This document shows, piece by piece, positions 8,850 to 17,313 of a DNA stretch of 64,000 bases. The position numbers and the translations under genes were made by a program. Below the pieces are notes generated by a model, which saw nothing but the letters and a program-made list of their open reading frames with translations, did not search any database and was not told the DNA's origin. Position 1 is the first letter of the stretch; each line of letters opens with the position of its first letter. Origin of the DNA: Streptomyces cellulosae (GTDB lineage: Bacteria; Actinomycetota; Actinomycetes; Streptomycetales; Streptomycetaceae); the NCBI RefSeq assembly GCF_000721105.1, contig NZ_JOEV01000022.1, positions 1 to 64,000 of the forward strand, written 5' to 3'.

Positions 8850-9669
8850 AGGTGAACCCTCCGTACTCCTGGACAGCCTTGGCCATCTCGTCGGCACTGG
8901 AAGCCCTCTCGTCACCGGGAACGGGCGATGGGCCGTCCTTCTGAGAGTGCGTCACGATCTTCCAGTCGTTGCCGGCCCACTCAAGTTTCATCGTGATGGT
9001 GAACCAGCTGTTCGTGACTGGGTTGGTGGAGTTCTCGCCGGCCAGGCCGAGGAGGCCACTGCACCAGACCTCAACGGTTGCGTTGCTGGCGGAGGACTCC
9101 GTGACCTTGGTGCCGATCGGGCTCGTACGGGATACGAACGTGTAGCCCGACGGTGTGGAGCCGTTCGGGCTCAGGCCGACGTTCTTGTTGAACTCGGGGG
9201 TATAGGCCTTGTTCAGTGCGGCCTTGAAGGCCGAGACCCGGGAGGGAGTGATGATCGCTTGCAGGATGGCGTCACGCTTGGCCTTGTCGAACATGTCCGC
9301 CGAGCCCAGTGCCACGGCATAGTTGGCGGCCGCGCTCTGAGCACCCTGCTCGTCATGGGCGAAGCCCGCCTTCGACTGGACCGGCTTTTCACCGCTCGCC
9401 GCCGTTGAACCAGCCTTCGGCTGGGCACCCGCAGCTGTGTCCGGAGACGACGACGTGGTGTCGGGGTCGTCGCCGCCCCGGTTCGCGAAGGCGATCGCGG
9501 CGATGAGGAGGACGATGACGCCGACCACCGTGACCAGGCTTCTGGAGGAGCCGCGGCCTCTGCGGGCGCCGCCGTACACGTCGCCGGCCCGGTCGGGCAG
9601 GCGGGTGGTGCGGGTGTGGCCCGTACCGCCGTACCCTCCGGAGGTCTCGTGGTCGTCCCCGAGAGTCAT
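8839..9669 (-). CDS. Membrane-anchored extracytoplasmic conjugation-type protein (cmdE-like)
   Basis: 276 aa from ATG 9669, with GAGGGGG about 9 nt upstream. It has a Gly/Arg-rich cytoplasmic N-terminus, one transmembrane segment (LVTVVGVIVLLIAAIAFA, about residues 45-62), a Thr/Ser/Pro-rich linker, and a C-terminal domain of about 170 residues ending in the WKIVTHSQKDGPSPVPGD region. One helix plus an NTF2-like outer domain is the plan of TcpC/VirB8-type proteins, though I only infer the fold. Its stop overlaps the next gene's start, so it belongs to the operon. Confidence 0.75.
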   Translation of the reverse strand: MTLGDDHETSGGYGGTGHTRTTRLPDRAGDVYGGARRGRGSSRSLVTVVGVIVLLIAAIAFANRGGDDPDTTSSSPDTAAGAQPKAGSTAASGEKPVQSKAGFAHDEQGAQSAAANYAVALGSADMFDKAKRDAILQAIITPSRVSAFKAALNKAYTPEFNKNVGLSPNGSTPSGYTFVSRTSPIGTKVTESSASNATVEVWCSGLLGLAGENSTNPVTNSWFTITMKLEWAGNDWKIVTHSQKDGPSPVPGDERASSADEMAKAVQEYGGFTYAR

Positions 9670-9870
9670 GCCGCGTACGCCCCCTCGACGTCGTGCGGAA
9701 ACGCGTAGGAAAACGCGTACGAGTACGACGGTAGCCGTGCTGGTTCCCGCGCGGGCGCGGTGTGGTGACTCGACATCAGGGAAACGCAACCTCAGCCGGT
9801 GGGCACGACGGACGGATGGGGTGGAGGGGGAACCGGGCGGACGCGCCCCGCACGGGTCGTGGTCGCCCGC
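9670..9870. other. Intergenic gap inside the cmd-like cluster
   Basis: About 200 nt without a supported gene separate the small pilin-like gene from the TcpC/VirB8-like gene. Long antisense frames here look like composition artefacts. A separate promoter for the five downstream genes could lie here, but I see no clear box. Confidence 0.5.
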
Positions 9871-10179
9871 CTACACGGCCATGCCGTACACGATGGTGAA
9901 CAGCGTGCCGAGTGAGCCGATGATGAAGACTCCCGTCAGGCCCGCGATGATGAGGCCCTTGCCTTGCTCCGCGCTGAAGGTGTCGCGCAGGGCCGTGGCA
10001 CCGATGCGCTGCTTGGCGGCGCCCCAGATGGCGATGCCGAGGCAGAGCAGGATGGCCACCGCCATCACGACCTCGATCATCACCTTCGCCTCGTTGCCCA
10101 GGCTGCCGAAGGGGCCCCAGTCCGGAGCGATCCCGCCGATGATGGTGTTGATGTCTCCCTTGTCGGCCGCAAAGAGCAT
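9871..10179 (-). CDS. Small two-helix membrane protein, VirB2/TrbC-like (cmdF-like)
   Basis: 102 aa from ATG 10179, with AGGGG 11 nt upstream. A GTG at 10188 is possible but sits too close to that site. Two hydrophobic helices (KVMIEVVMAVAILLCLGIAIWG and KGLIIAGLTGVFIIGSLGTL) are separated by a short polar loop. This size and topology match pilin-like VirB2/TrbC subunits, although no cleavable signal peptide is evident. It is the first gene of the minus-strand conjugation-like cluster. Confidence 0.75.
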   Translation of the reverse strand: MLFAADKGDINTIIGGIAPDWGPFGSLGNEAKVMIEVVMAVAILLCLGIAIWGAAKQRIGATALRDTFSAEQGKGLIIAGLTGVFIIGSLGTLFTIVYGMAV

Positions 10180-10189
10180 GTAAGTCACC

Positions 10190-10625
10190 GCCCCTGGTGG
10201 GTAGTTCCGCTTCCCCTGCCTTGGCGCAGAGGTCAGCCCTCATTCTCGCCGACAATGACGCCGTCGTATGTCGACTTGGCGTCATTGATTGGCGGGTTTC
10301 GTACTCATACCTTGCCACCGGTCCGCGTCGGTCCTCCGGGTTTCTGTCGAACAGACGTTGGGCGGCATGCGAGGAGTCGTATCGTCACTCTGTGTATCAC
10401 GGCAGGTCACGCCGGGCAATGAGGCCGGAGCGGAACCTGACGGCGGTTCCGTCGTTGACCCCTTTTCATCACCTGTGATGGCGGCCTGCGCTGAACGTGT
10501 GTCTACGACCGTTGTTCTTCGGGTGAAGGCTAACCCGGGCACGGCGAACGGGCCGCGGCTGGGTGCCACGGCCCGTGGGGGCGGAACGCGGTTGACGGAG
10601 AGTCAGCCGCTGAGGACGGTGAGGG
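10190..10625. other. Gene-free region with inverted repeat
   Basis: No coding frame here has convincing protein character. It holds an inverted repeat with 10-bp arms CAATGACGCC (10253-10262) and GGCGTCATTG (10278-10287) separated by 15 nt, about 75 nt upstream of the first gene of the cmd-like cluster. The repeat could be an operator or an RNA hairpin. There is no T-run to mark a terminator. Confidence 0.5.
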
Positions 10626-11978
10626 TCAGCCCGTGAAAGCGCTCACACCCGAGGGGGTGCCCCAGCCGGTGGGACCGTCGTAGCCGGTCCGGGCGGTGCA
10701 GAAGTAGCTCGTGGAGCACGTGCCGTTGTTGCCGGAGGTCACGTCGTTGAGGGCCGAGGTGTGCGCGTAGGGGAACGCGGCCGGGTAGGAGCCGCTGGAA
10801 GGGGTGCCGGCGAGGGCGTAGACGGCCGCGATGATGGGCGAGGAGGCGCTGGTGCCGCCGAACGTGTACCAGCCGGCGGTGACGCCGTAGGAGTCGTAGA
10901 CCGAGACGCCGGTCGCCGGGTCGGCGACGGCGGAGACGTCCGCGATCATGCGCTTGGCGCAGCCGGTGTCGGTCTGCCAGCTGGGCTTGGCGTCGTACGA
11001 GGAGCAGCCGGAGCCGGTGCCCTCGGTGCTGCTGGTCTTCCAGACGCTCTCGGTCCAGCCGCGGGCGGTGGAGGAGGCGGAGAGCTTGGTGCCGCCGACC
11101 GAGGTGACGTACTTGGAGGCGGCCGGGTATTCGGCGCCGTAGGCGGAGTCGCCGGCGCTGACGGTGATGGCGACGCCGGGGTGGTTGAAGTACGAGGAGT
11201 CGTACGAGGTGTCGGAGGAGGACTCCGAGCCGCCGTAGCTGTTGGAGACGGACGTGGCGCCCAGACTGACCGCCTCGTTCACCGCTGTGCCGAGGGCGGC
11301 CATGCTGGCGGACTTGGCCTCCACCAGCAGGATTTTGCAGTTCGGGCAGGTGGCGCTCGCCATGTCCAGGTCGAGGGAGATCTCCTCGGCCCAGCCGCTG
11401 TCGGCGGTGGGCAGGGAGGTCGTGGAGCCGGTCTGGCTGACCTTCTTGAAGCAGCCGTTGGCGGTGGTGCAGGAGGGCAGGCCGTAGTACGAGCGGTACT
11501 TCGCGAGGTCGGCGGCGGCGTTCGGGTCGTCGTACGCGTCGACGATGGCGATGGTCCTGCCGGAGCCGCTGCTCGCTGCCGCGCTGGTGAGGCCGTAGGC
11601 GTCCTGGAGGTCGGAGGGGCCGTAGCCGGAGGGGGTGGAGGCGTCGGCGGCCTTGGGCGTGACTCCGTCGACGGCGGCCCGGTGCTTCTGGAAGGCGGTG
11701 AGTCCGCCGGTGACGCGGAGGGAGTCGCAGGCCAGGTCGCCCTTGTGCTTGGGCGTGGCGCAGGGGGTGGCCGCCCACGTCACCTTCGACGAGGCCGCGG
11801 TGGTGGCGGTGGTGGCGGTGGTCCGGGAGGTTGCCTGGGGGACGGCGCTCGCTGAGGCGGCCGCGGTGCCGAGTCCGGCGAACACGAGCGCGGCGGTGGC
11901 TGCGGCAGTGGAACCGATACGGGTGATACGGGTCCATCTGGCGCGTATGGGGCGGGGGTTGTGGGGGTTCGTACGCAA
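10626..11978 (-). CDS. Secreted S53 (sedolisin/kumamolisin-type) serine-carboxyl peptidase
   Basis: 450 aa from a TTG start at 11978 with AGGAGG 7 nt upstream. Upstream ATG extensions lack an RBS. A signal peptide with an Arg-rich start and a hydrophobic core ends near residue 46 (ASASA). The catalytic Glu/Asp lie in EEISLDLD, the oxyanion-hole Asp in VTVSAGDSAY, and the nucleophile Ser in FGGTSASSP. These are the hallmarks of the S53 family, which works at acidic pH outside the cell. The N-terminal pro-domain is very short compared with classical family members. It stands alone, convergent with nothing close. Confidence 0.92.
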   Translation of the reverse strand: MRTNPHNPRPIRARWTRITRIGSTAAATAALVFAGLGTAAASASAVPQATSRTTATTATTAASSKVTWAATPCATPKHKGDLACDSLRVTGGLTAFQKHRAAVDGVTPKAADASTPSGYGPSDLQDAYGLTSAAASSGSGRTIAIVDAYDDPNAAADLAKYRSYYGLPSCTTANGCFKKVSQTGSTTSLPTADSGWAEEISLDLDMASATCPNCKILLVEAKSASMAALGTAVNEAVSLGATSVSNSYGGSESSSDTSYDSSYFNHPGVAITVSAGDSAYGAEYPAASKYVTSVGGTKLSASSTARGWTESVWKTSSTEGTGSGCSSYDAKPSWQTDTGCAKRMIADVSAVADPATGVSVYDSYGVTAGWYTFGGTSASSPIIAAVYALAGTPSSGSYPAAFPYAHTSALNDVTSGNNGTCSTSYFCTARTGYDGPTGWGTPSGVSAFTG

Positions 11979-12291
11979 CGTACTGCCTCCTGGGAGTGGT
12001 TGACAGGGGCGGTGCGGGTGGTGATGCCACCGGTACGTGGTCCCCGGCGGCGGGCGGCGGCCCGCCGAAACTGTCGCTTGTTGAGTACGTGACAACAAGG
12101 GAAGTGCGGAATCCTGACTTCCGCCTTACTCAAGGGCGTTGGGGGATTGCTGAACGATGGCTGCCCGATGGGCGGGGGATGGTCCCGGCTTGACCGCGCT
12201 CACAGAGGGCGCACAGGCGTGGTGAGGTCACGCCCGGTCACGCCGGGCGCTGGTGACTGCTTCTGGTGGTCCGCAGGTGCCCCGGGCGTGC
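11979..12291. other. Gene-free region
   Basis: About 310 nt upstream of the S53 protease and downstream of the TetR remnant. I see no gene, repeat or recognisable motif beyond the protease ribosome-binding site next to 11978. Confidence 0.5.
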
Positions 12292-12803
12292 TCAGCGGGG
12301 CGCGAGGCCGTGGAGTAGGGGGTGGATCGCGTCGCCGATCAGGCCGCGGGCGATGGGCGCGTCGAGCATGCCGTTCGCGGTGTAGCTCGCGAGGCCGTGG
12401 ACGGTGGCGCCGACGAGAAGGGTGAGGCGTTCCGGATCGTCCTCGACGATCTCGCCGCGTTGCTGTGCGTCTGCGATCACTCGTTCCTGCCGCCCACCGT
12501 CCGGTCGACTCCGGCGGCCGTCTGTTCGGCTGCTTCGGGCTCGTGTTTGCCGGCGTACATGAGCTCCAGGAGCACGGCGTTGTCCCTGGCGAGGCCGAGG
12601 TGGGCGCGGGCCAGGGCGGTGAGGCGCGGTTCGAGGGGGAGCGCGGGGCCGTCGGCGCCGTTCAGGGTGCGGGCGAGCCGGTCGTAGCCGACCAGGGCGA
12701 GGGCGTTGAGCAGGGACCGCTTGTCCTTGAAGTGCCGACCGGGGGCGGCGTGGCTGACGCCGATGTCCCGGGCCGGTTCGCGCAGCGGGCTTCTGACCTG
12801 CAC
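12292..12803 (-). pseudogene. TetR-family regulator, N-terminally truncated and frameshifted
   Basis: One frame (down to about 12480) carries part of the TetR helix-turn-helix (REPARDIGVSHAAPGRHFKDK) and the start of the ligand domain (LTALARAHLGLARDN). The C-terminal part continues in another frame (QRGEIVEDDPERLTLLVGA, then ANGMLDAPIARGLIGDAIHP). The first HTH helix is missing and no joined frame gives a whole protein. The canonical Tyr of the recognition turn (PYRHF) is Gly here. It probably once controlled the esterase upstream, which still has an operator-like dyad in its promoter. Confidence 0.8.
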
Positions 12804-12891
12804 GCACGTTCTCGCGGATTGGTGTCGCAGCGGATCAAGGGTCGAGCCGGCGCACGATAGGTGTCACCAAGGCAGCGTGTTGTCACAAGGA

Positions 12892-12945
12892 CTGTCGGCC
12901 CTGTCAGCCCTGTCAGCCCTGTCGGCCCTGTCGGCCCTGTCGGCG
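12892..12945. repeat. 9-bp tandem repeat, six copies
   Basis: Six back-to-back copies of CTGTCGGCC, with A for G in copies 2 and 3 and G for the last C in copy 6. The array abuts the stop codon of the esterase gene at 12947. Confidence 0.9.
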
Positions 12946-12946
12946 G

Positions 12947-13840
12947 TCAGGCGGTGAGTGCCGTGCGCAGGGTGGTGGCCATCAGATCGATGGCTTCCTT
13001 CCCGGCCGGTACCGGGCCGGTGTGGGTGAAGTAGTGGTCGACACCCTCGAAGCAGCGGTGGGTGACCGGAACGCCGGCAGCCTGAAGGGCCTTGGCGTAC
13101 GCATCGCCCTCGTCGCGCAGGCGGTCGTTCTCCGCGGTGATGACCAGGGCGGGCGGCAGCCCGGCGAGGTCGTCGGCCAGTCCGGGCGACACCAGCGGAT
13201 GGGCGAGGTCGGCGGCATCAGGGACGTAGGCGGCGGTGAAGACCCGCATGAGCTGAGGGGTGAGCAGGGGCTTGACGATGGGTGACTGCTTGGTGGCCGG
13301 GTCAGCGACCTGGTCGAGCGGTGCCGAGTCGATGATCTGGAGGCGGGGCGTGAAGGTGCCGCGGTCCCGAGCGGTGCGGCAGACCGCGGCGGTCAGGTTG
13401 GCCCCGGCGCTGTGCCCGCCCACGGCGAGTCGCGAACCGTCCCAGTTGTTGGCCGTGCCGTTCTCGGCCACCCAGGCGGTGACGTCGTACGCCTGGATGA
13501 CGGGTGCGGGGTACGGCCGCTGCGGGGCGACGGCGTAGTCCACGTTGATCACCACGCAGCCGGCCGTGGCGGCTATGTAGCGGCAGATGTGGTCGTCCTG
13601 CTGGGGGCGGGTGATCACGAACCCGCCGCCGTGGAAGTTGACGTACACGGGAGCAGGGGCTGCGGCGGCGGCCGACGGGCGGTAGACGGTGCACGTCACC
13701 GGTCCGGCGCCGGTCTCCACCCGGATGGATTCCGTGCGCTTCGGTATGTCGGTGAAGCGCAGATCCTTGTGCACGCGGCTCATCATTCGGCCGAGCAGCA
13801 GCTGGACACCTCTGGCCTGGATTCTGGGCCTGAATGACAT
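12947..13840 (-). CDS. Alpha/beta hydrolase, HSL-type esterase
   Basis: 297 aa. The oxyanion-hole motif HGGGF is at about residues 69-73, the nucleophile elbow GHSAGAN carries the catalytic Ser, the acid is probably Asp in TAENDRLRDEG, and the His lies in EGVDHYF near the C-terminus. This is the arrangement of the hormone-sensitive-lipase family of carboxylesterases acting on short acyl esters. No signal peptide is visible, so it is cytoplasmic. A palindrome 31 nt upstream of the start suggests repression. The damaged TetR gene downstream is the obvious candidate for the former regulator. Confidence 0.93.
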   Translation of the reverse strand: MSFRPRIQARGVQLLLGRMMSRVHKDLRFTDIPKRTESIRVETGAGPVTCTVYRPSAAAAAPAPVYVNFHGGGFVITRPQQDDHICRYIAATAGCVVINVDYAVAPQRPYPAPVIQAYDVTAWVAENGTANNWDGSRLAVGGHSAGANLTAAVCRTARDRGTFTPRLQIIDSAPLDQVADPATKQSPIVKPLLTPQLMRVFTAAYVPDAADLAHPLVSPGLADDLAGLPPALVITAENDRLRDEGDAYAKALQAAGVPVTHRCFEGVDHYFTHTGPVPAGKEAIDLMATTLRTALTA

Positions 13841-13870
13841 GACTGGGACCCCATAGCTACAAACTTAAAG

Positions 13871-13887
13871 TATCAGGATTCCTGATA
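13871..13887. promoter_or_regulatory. Operator-like palindrome upstream of esterase
   Basis: A perfect dyad with 8-bp arms, TATCAGGA-T-TCCTGATA, starts 31 nt upstream of the esterase start. Read on the minus strand it overlaps AT-rich sequence where the -35/-10 elements should lie. Length and symmetry fit a TetR- or MarR-type operator. Confidence 0.7.
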
Positions 13888-14278
13888 ATGGAGGCTCGTC
13901 GCTGAGCATGCAAGAGGCAACCACGAGCCGACTGCCGAAGGGGGATGGCGTAGCGCCCCGCCTGTGCGTCCGGGCCCCGTGTGGCTCCAAGTCCACCTGG
14001 CGCATCCGCCGGAGGCAGCCGAGGCCGCAGCAGCGGCCTGAGCCCCGGTCGGATCCGCTCTCCTGGGTGCGCAGCACAACGGTGCCGACCATGGCGGCCA
14101 CATGGCCAGCGCGCAGCGCGGCCGTCCTGTCGGCCGCGGCGATCCGCGTACGACCGCGGTTTTTGCCGTCGGCGGCACTCGCCGAGTTGTCCCGCCTCCC
14201 GGACGAGAACGGTTAAGGCCAGGTGGAGGAGACGACAGCCCGCGTCGGGCCGGGTACGCGGGGGGTTGCGAGGGTCGT
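13888..14278. other. Gene-free region upstream of esterase
   Basis: About 390 nt. Short frames exist on both strands but none has recognisable domains or a good ribosome-binding site. It could hold a decayed gene, which I cannot identify. Confidence 0.45.
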
Positions 14279-15274
14279 TCAGCCGATGTCGGTGCGGGTG
14301 AAGCGCCAGAGGGCGGCTGCGGCGACCGGGAGCAGGTAGGCGGCCAGGGCCAGGAAGGCGAGGGTGGCCGTGGTGCCGTCCCGCATGGTGGCGCAGGCGA
14401 TCTCGCCGACGCAGTCGGTCCGGTCGGTCAGCATCAGCAGGCGTTCGTTGAGGACGGCGAAGGTGATGCCGGAGAGGTGGTACTCCGTCAGCGAGGGGGC
14501 GTAGTCCTGTATGAGGCGATCGGCGAGGACGAGGTAGGCCAGGGCGATGCCGAACGCCGTCGTCACACCGCGGGTCAGCATGGCCAGGGCGTAGCCGAGC
14601 AGGGCCACCAGCCCGACGAAGAGGGCGCCTCTGAGCACGACGGCTGCCAGAACGCTCCAGAAGTGGGCGTCGGCGTCGGCGGTGGTGCCCCGGAAGTGGG
14701 CCGTGACGAGGAGGAGCGGGACGAGGAGGACGGCAGCGGCCAGGGCGATGGCCGCCGCGACGCCGGCCACGAGCAGGCCGCGGGTGAGGAACAGGCGGGA
14801 CCTGCGCGGTTCGGCGGCGACGAGGTTGAGGATGACGCGGGAGGACCAGTCCGCCCCTCCGCTGAAGACGCCGAGGAGCAGTGCGGCCACCGCGACACCG
14901 GACAGCACGGTCCGCAGATCTACGAAGGACGCCTTCGTCAGCTGGTAGCGCGGGTCGTCGAAGAAGAACGTCGGTGACAGCTTCGCCACGGCACCCTGCC
15001 GCCTCGCCGCCTCCGCCGTGTACTGCCGGTGAGCCTCCTCGGCCTTGCGCCACGCCGCCGCGACGTCGGTGTTGTGGCCGAGGTAGGCGGCGACCGCGTA
15101 CGCGACGACGAGGAGAGGCAGGGCGTAGAGGGCCCAGCGGATCGGGCGGGGGCTGAGGATCCGGCGCAGTTCGGAGCGTACGAGGCGGCGCAGGGGCAGC
15201 ATCCGGGAACGGTCTCCCGCCCCGGGCGGACGAGGGGCCGCCGGGTCGGTCGGGGGTGCGAGTGCCGCCGTCAT
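14279..15274 (-). CDS. ABC-2 type transporter permease (second paralogue)
   Basis: 331 aa from ATG 15274. After an Arg-rich N-terminus (RLVRSELRRILSPRPIRW) there are about six hydrophobic segments. An extracytoplasmic loop contains FFFDDPRYQL, followed by GGADWSSRVILNLVAAEPRRSRLF and the C-terminal FTRTDIG. It is clearly paralogous to the next gene upstream, which shares these blocks in the same order. The start overlaps that gene's TGA (TGATG), so the two are coupled. Together with the ATPase they probably form a heterodimeric exporter of unknown substrate. Confidence 0.88.
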   Translation of the reverse strand: MTAALAPPTDPAAPRPPGAGDRSRMLPLRRLVRSELRRILSPRPIRWALYALPLLVVAYAVAAYLGHNTDVAAAWRKAEEAHRQYTAEAARRQGAVAKLSPTFFFDDPRYQLTKASFVDLRTVLSGVAVAALLLGVFSGGADWSSRVILNLVAAEPRRSRLFLTRGLLVAGVAAAIALAAAVLLVPLLLVTAHFRGTTADADAHFWSVLAAVVLRGALFVGLVALLGYALAMLTRGVTTAFGIALAYLVLADRLIQDYAPSLTEYHLSGITFAVLNERLLMLTDRTDCVGEIACATMRDGTTATLAFLALAAYLLPVAAAALWRFTRTDIG

Positions 15275-16269
15275 CAGGTGATGTCCGTTCGGGTGAAGCG
15301 CCACAGGGCCGCCAGCAGTACGGGAACGAGGTGGATCACTACGCCGACGAACCCGTCCGCGGCCGTGAGATCGACGTGCACCGCTTCACAGCCCGGGCCG
15401 GCGATGCAGTCGGACTCCGCCATGGGCACCACGGGCTTCTCGTTGAGTACGGCGAAGACCAGCCCGTTCATGTCGTACTCGGCGCCGCGCGGCCCGCGGC
15501 CGGCGAAGATCTGGTCCGCGGAGGCGAGGTAGAGGAATCCGATGGCCAGGGCGGCGGTCGCCTTGCGGGTGAGCATGGCCAGGCTGTAGCCGAGCAGGCA
15601 GAGGAGCCCGACGAGGAGCACGCCGCGCAGGTACATGCTGGTGAGGGCGGCCCAGTAGACGGCGTCGAGGCCCGCCGTGCTCCCCCGCGTCAGCGCGGCG
15701 AGCAGGAGGAGGGGGACGAGGAGCGGGCCGGCGGCAGCGGTCGAGGCCATCGACAGGCCGGCGGTGAGCAGGGCCCGGGTGGCGAAGAGCCGGAAGCGGC
15801 GGGGTTCGGCCGCGGCGAGGGTGAGCATGACCCGGGAGGACCAGTCGGTCCCGCCGGCGATCATGCCGAAGACCACGGCCGCGGCGGCCAGGGCGGTGAT
15901 GACCGTACGCAGGTCTCCGAAGGACAGGGTCTCCATGAGGTAGCGCGGATCGTCGAAGAAGTTCCTCGCGCTCACGCCGGATCCGGTCGGGAGCCCGTTG
16001 ACGCGAGCGTCCACGAGGAACTGGGCGTACCGCGCTTCGGCGGTGCGCCAGGCGCCCGTCGTGTCGGCGTCGTGGAGCAGGAGCTTGGACAGCCCGAACG
16101 CGACGATGGCGAGGGGCAGGCCGATCGCGAGCCGGCGCATGGCGCGCGGGGCGCCCAGGCGGCGCAGTTCGGCGCGGGCGAGGCGGCGCCAGGGCAGAGC
16201 CGGGGCGCCGTCCCTGGTGCGGTCGGTGGGGTGGCGGAGTCGGCTGCCGGTCGCCTGGTCAGTCGTCAT
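15274..16269 (-). CDS. ABC-2 type transporter permease (first paralogue)
   Basis: 331 aa, the same length as its downstream paralogue. It has an Arg-rich start (RRLARAELRRLGAPRAMRRL), a loop with FFDDPRYLMETLSFGDLRT, the block GGTDWSSRVMLTLAAAEPRRFRLF, and the end WRFTRTDIT. About six membrane helices are visible. It overlaps the ATPase gene upstream by 11 nt. Each permease has a pair of Cys in its last loop (SDCIAGPGCE here, TDCVGEIACA in the paralogue), suggesting a conserved extracytoplasmic disulphide. Confidence 0.88.
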   Translation of the reverse strand: MTTDQATGSRLRHPTDRTRDGAPALPWRRLARAELRRLGAPRAMRRLAIGLPLAIVAFGLSKLLLHDADTTGAWRTAEARYAQFLVDARVNGLPTGSGVSARNFFDDPRYLMETLSFGDLRTVITALAAAAVVFGMIAGGTDWSSRVMLTLAAAEPRRFRLFATRALLTAGLSMASTAAAGPLLVPLLLLAALTRGSTAGLDAVYWAALTSMYLRGVLLVGLLCLLGYSLAMLTRKATAALAIGFLYLASADQIFAGRGPRGAEYDMNGLVFAVLNEKPVVPMAESDCIAGPGCEAVHVDLTAADGFVGVVIHLVPVLLAALWRFTRTDIT

Positions 16270-17308
16270 GCCGCGGCTCCTGGCCGGCCACGGCGGCGTC
16301 CGCCGCGCGGACGGCGGCGACGTAGATGTCCTCCAGGGACGCCGACTCGACGATCAGCTCGCGGGGATAGACGGCCCGGTCGGTGAGCAGCCGGAGCACT
16401 TCGGCGCCGTCGGCGGTCCCGGGTCCGGCGGACGACGCGGCGGAGCCGCAGGGACCCGTCCGGTCGGTGCGAGGTGGCGACTCGACCTGGAGTTCCGCGC
16501 CCGCGGGACCGTCGGCGGGTACGGCCGCGTACCCGTGGTCCGCCAGGACGGATCGCGCGGTCACCGCGTCGTGGACGCGTACCACCAGGCGCGAGGTCCC
16601 CTGGCTGAGGAGTTCGGGGATGCTCGCGTCGCAGATCACACGGCCGTTGCGGACGATCGTGATCCAGTCGCTGACGAGTTCCACCTCGGCGAGGATGTGC
16701 GAGGAGATGACGACGGTCTTGCCGTGCTCGTCCCTCAGTCGCTTGAGCAGCTCCCGCATGTGGCGGACGGCTTCGGGGTCCAGGCCGTTCATCGGCTCGT
16801 CCAACACCAGCAGATCGGGCCGGGAGAGCAGGGCGCCGGCGACGCCGAGCCGTTGCTTCATGCCGAGCGAGTATCCGGAGTACGAGCGGCGCCGGGCCGC
16901 CGCGTCCAGGCCGACCATGTCCAGGACGTCGGCGACCTCGCTCCGCTCGGCGCCGTGGAGTTCGCCGAGGAGCCGGAGGTTGTGTTCACCGGTGAGGGAG
17001 GCGGTGAAGGCAGGGCCCTCGATGAGGGCTCCCATCCTGCGGGCGACGAAGCGCTGGTCCGCCGGCAGCTCGCGGCCGAACGCGGTGATCGTTCCCCGGT
17101 CGGGGCGGACGAGACCCAGGAGGGCCTTGAGTGCGGTGGTCTTGCCGGATCCGTTCGGCCCCAGCAGTCCGATGACGGCTCCTCGCGGGACCGACATGGA
17201 GAAACCGTCCAGCGCGACCTGCCGCCGCCCGCGGGTGGTCCGGAACGACTTGAACACCTGGTCGAACCGGACCAGGACTTCCGGAGCATCGCCTGAGGTC
17301 ACGGCCAT
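16259..17308 (-). CDS. ABC transporter ATP-binding protein
   Basis: 349 aa from ATG 17308. Upstream in-frame ATGs lie within the lipoprotein gene and are rejected. Walker A is GPNGSGKTT, the signature region is YSLGMKQRLGVAGALL, Walker B is LLVLDEPMNGLDPE and the switch His is in ISSHILAE. The protein has a C-terminal extension of about 100 residues past the nucleotide-binding domain, typical of DrrA/CcmA-type exporters. It lies 5 nt after the lipoprotein gene and is followed by the two permease genes, so a four-gene operon is likely. Confidence 0.93.
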   Translation of the reverse strand: MAVTSGDAPEVLVRFDQVFKSFRTTRGRRQVALDGFSMSVPRGAVIGLLGPNGSGKTTALKALLGLVRPDRGTITAFGRELPADQRFVARRMGALIEGPAFTASLTGEHNLRLLGELHGAERSEVADVLDMVGLDAAARRRSYSGYSLGMKQRLGVAGALLSRPDLLVLDEPMNGLDPEAVRHMRELLKRLRDEHGKTVVISSHILAEVELVSDWITIVRNGRVICDASIPELLSQGTSRLVVRVHDAVTARSVLADHGYAAVPADGPAGAELQVESPPRTDRTGPCGSAASSAGPGTADGAEVLRLLTDRAVYPRELIVESASLEDIYVAAVRAADAAVAGQEPRHDD

Positions 17309-17313
17309 CGCTG

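Noticed and set aside
12892..12945. 9-bp repeats as regulator-binding iterons
   Set aside because: They lie downstream of the esterase, not in a promoter or origin, so an iteron function is not supported.
13873..14178. Possible small gene upstream of the esterase
   Set aside because: No RBS, no family resemblance, and it would overlap the operator-like palindrome.
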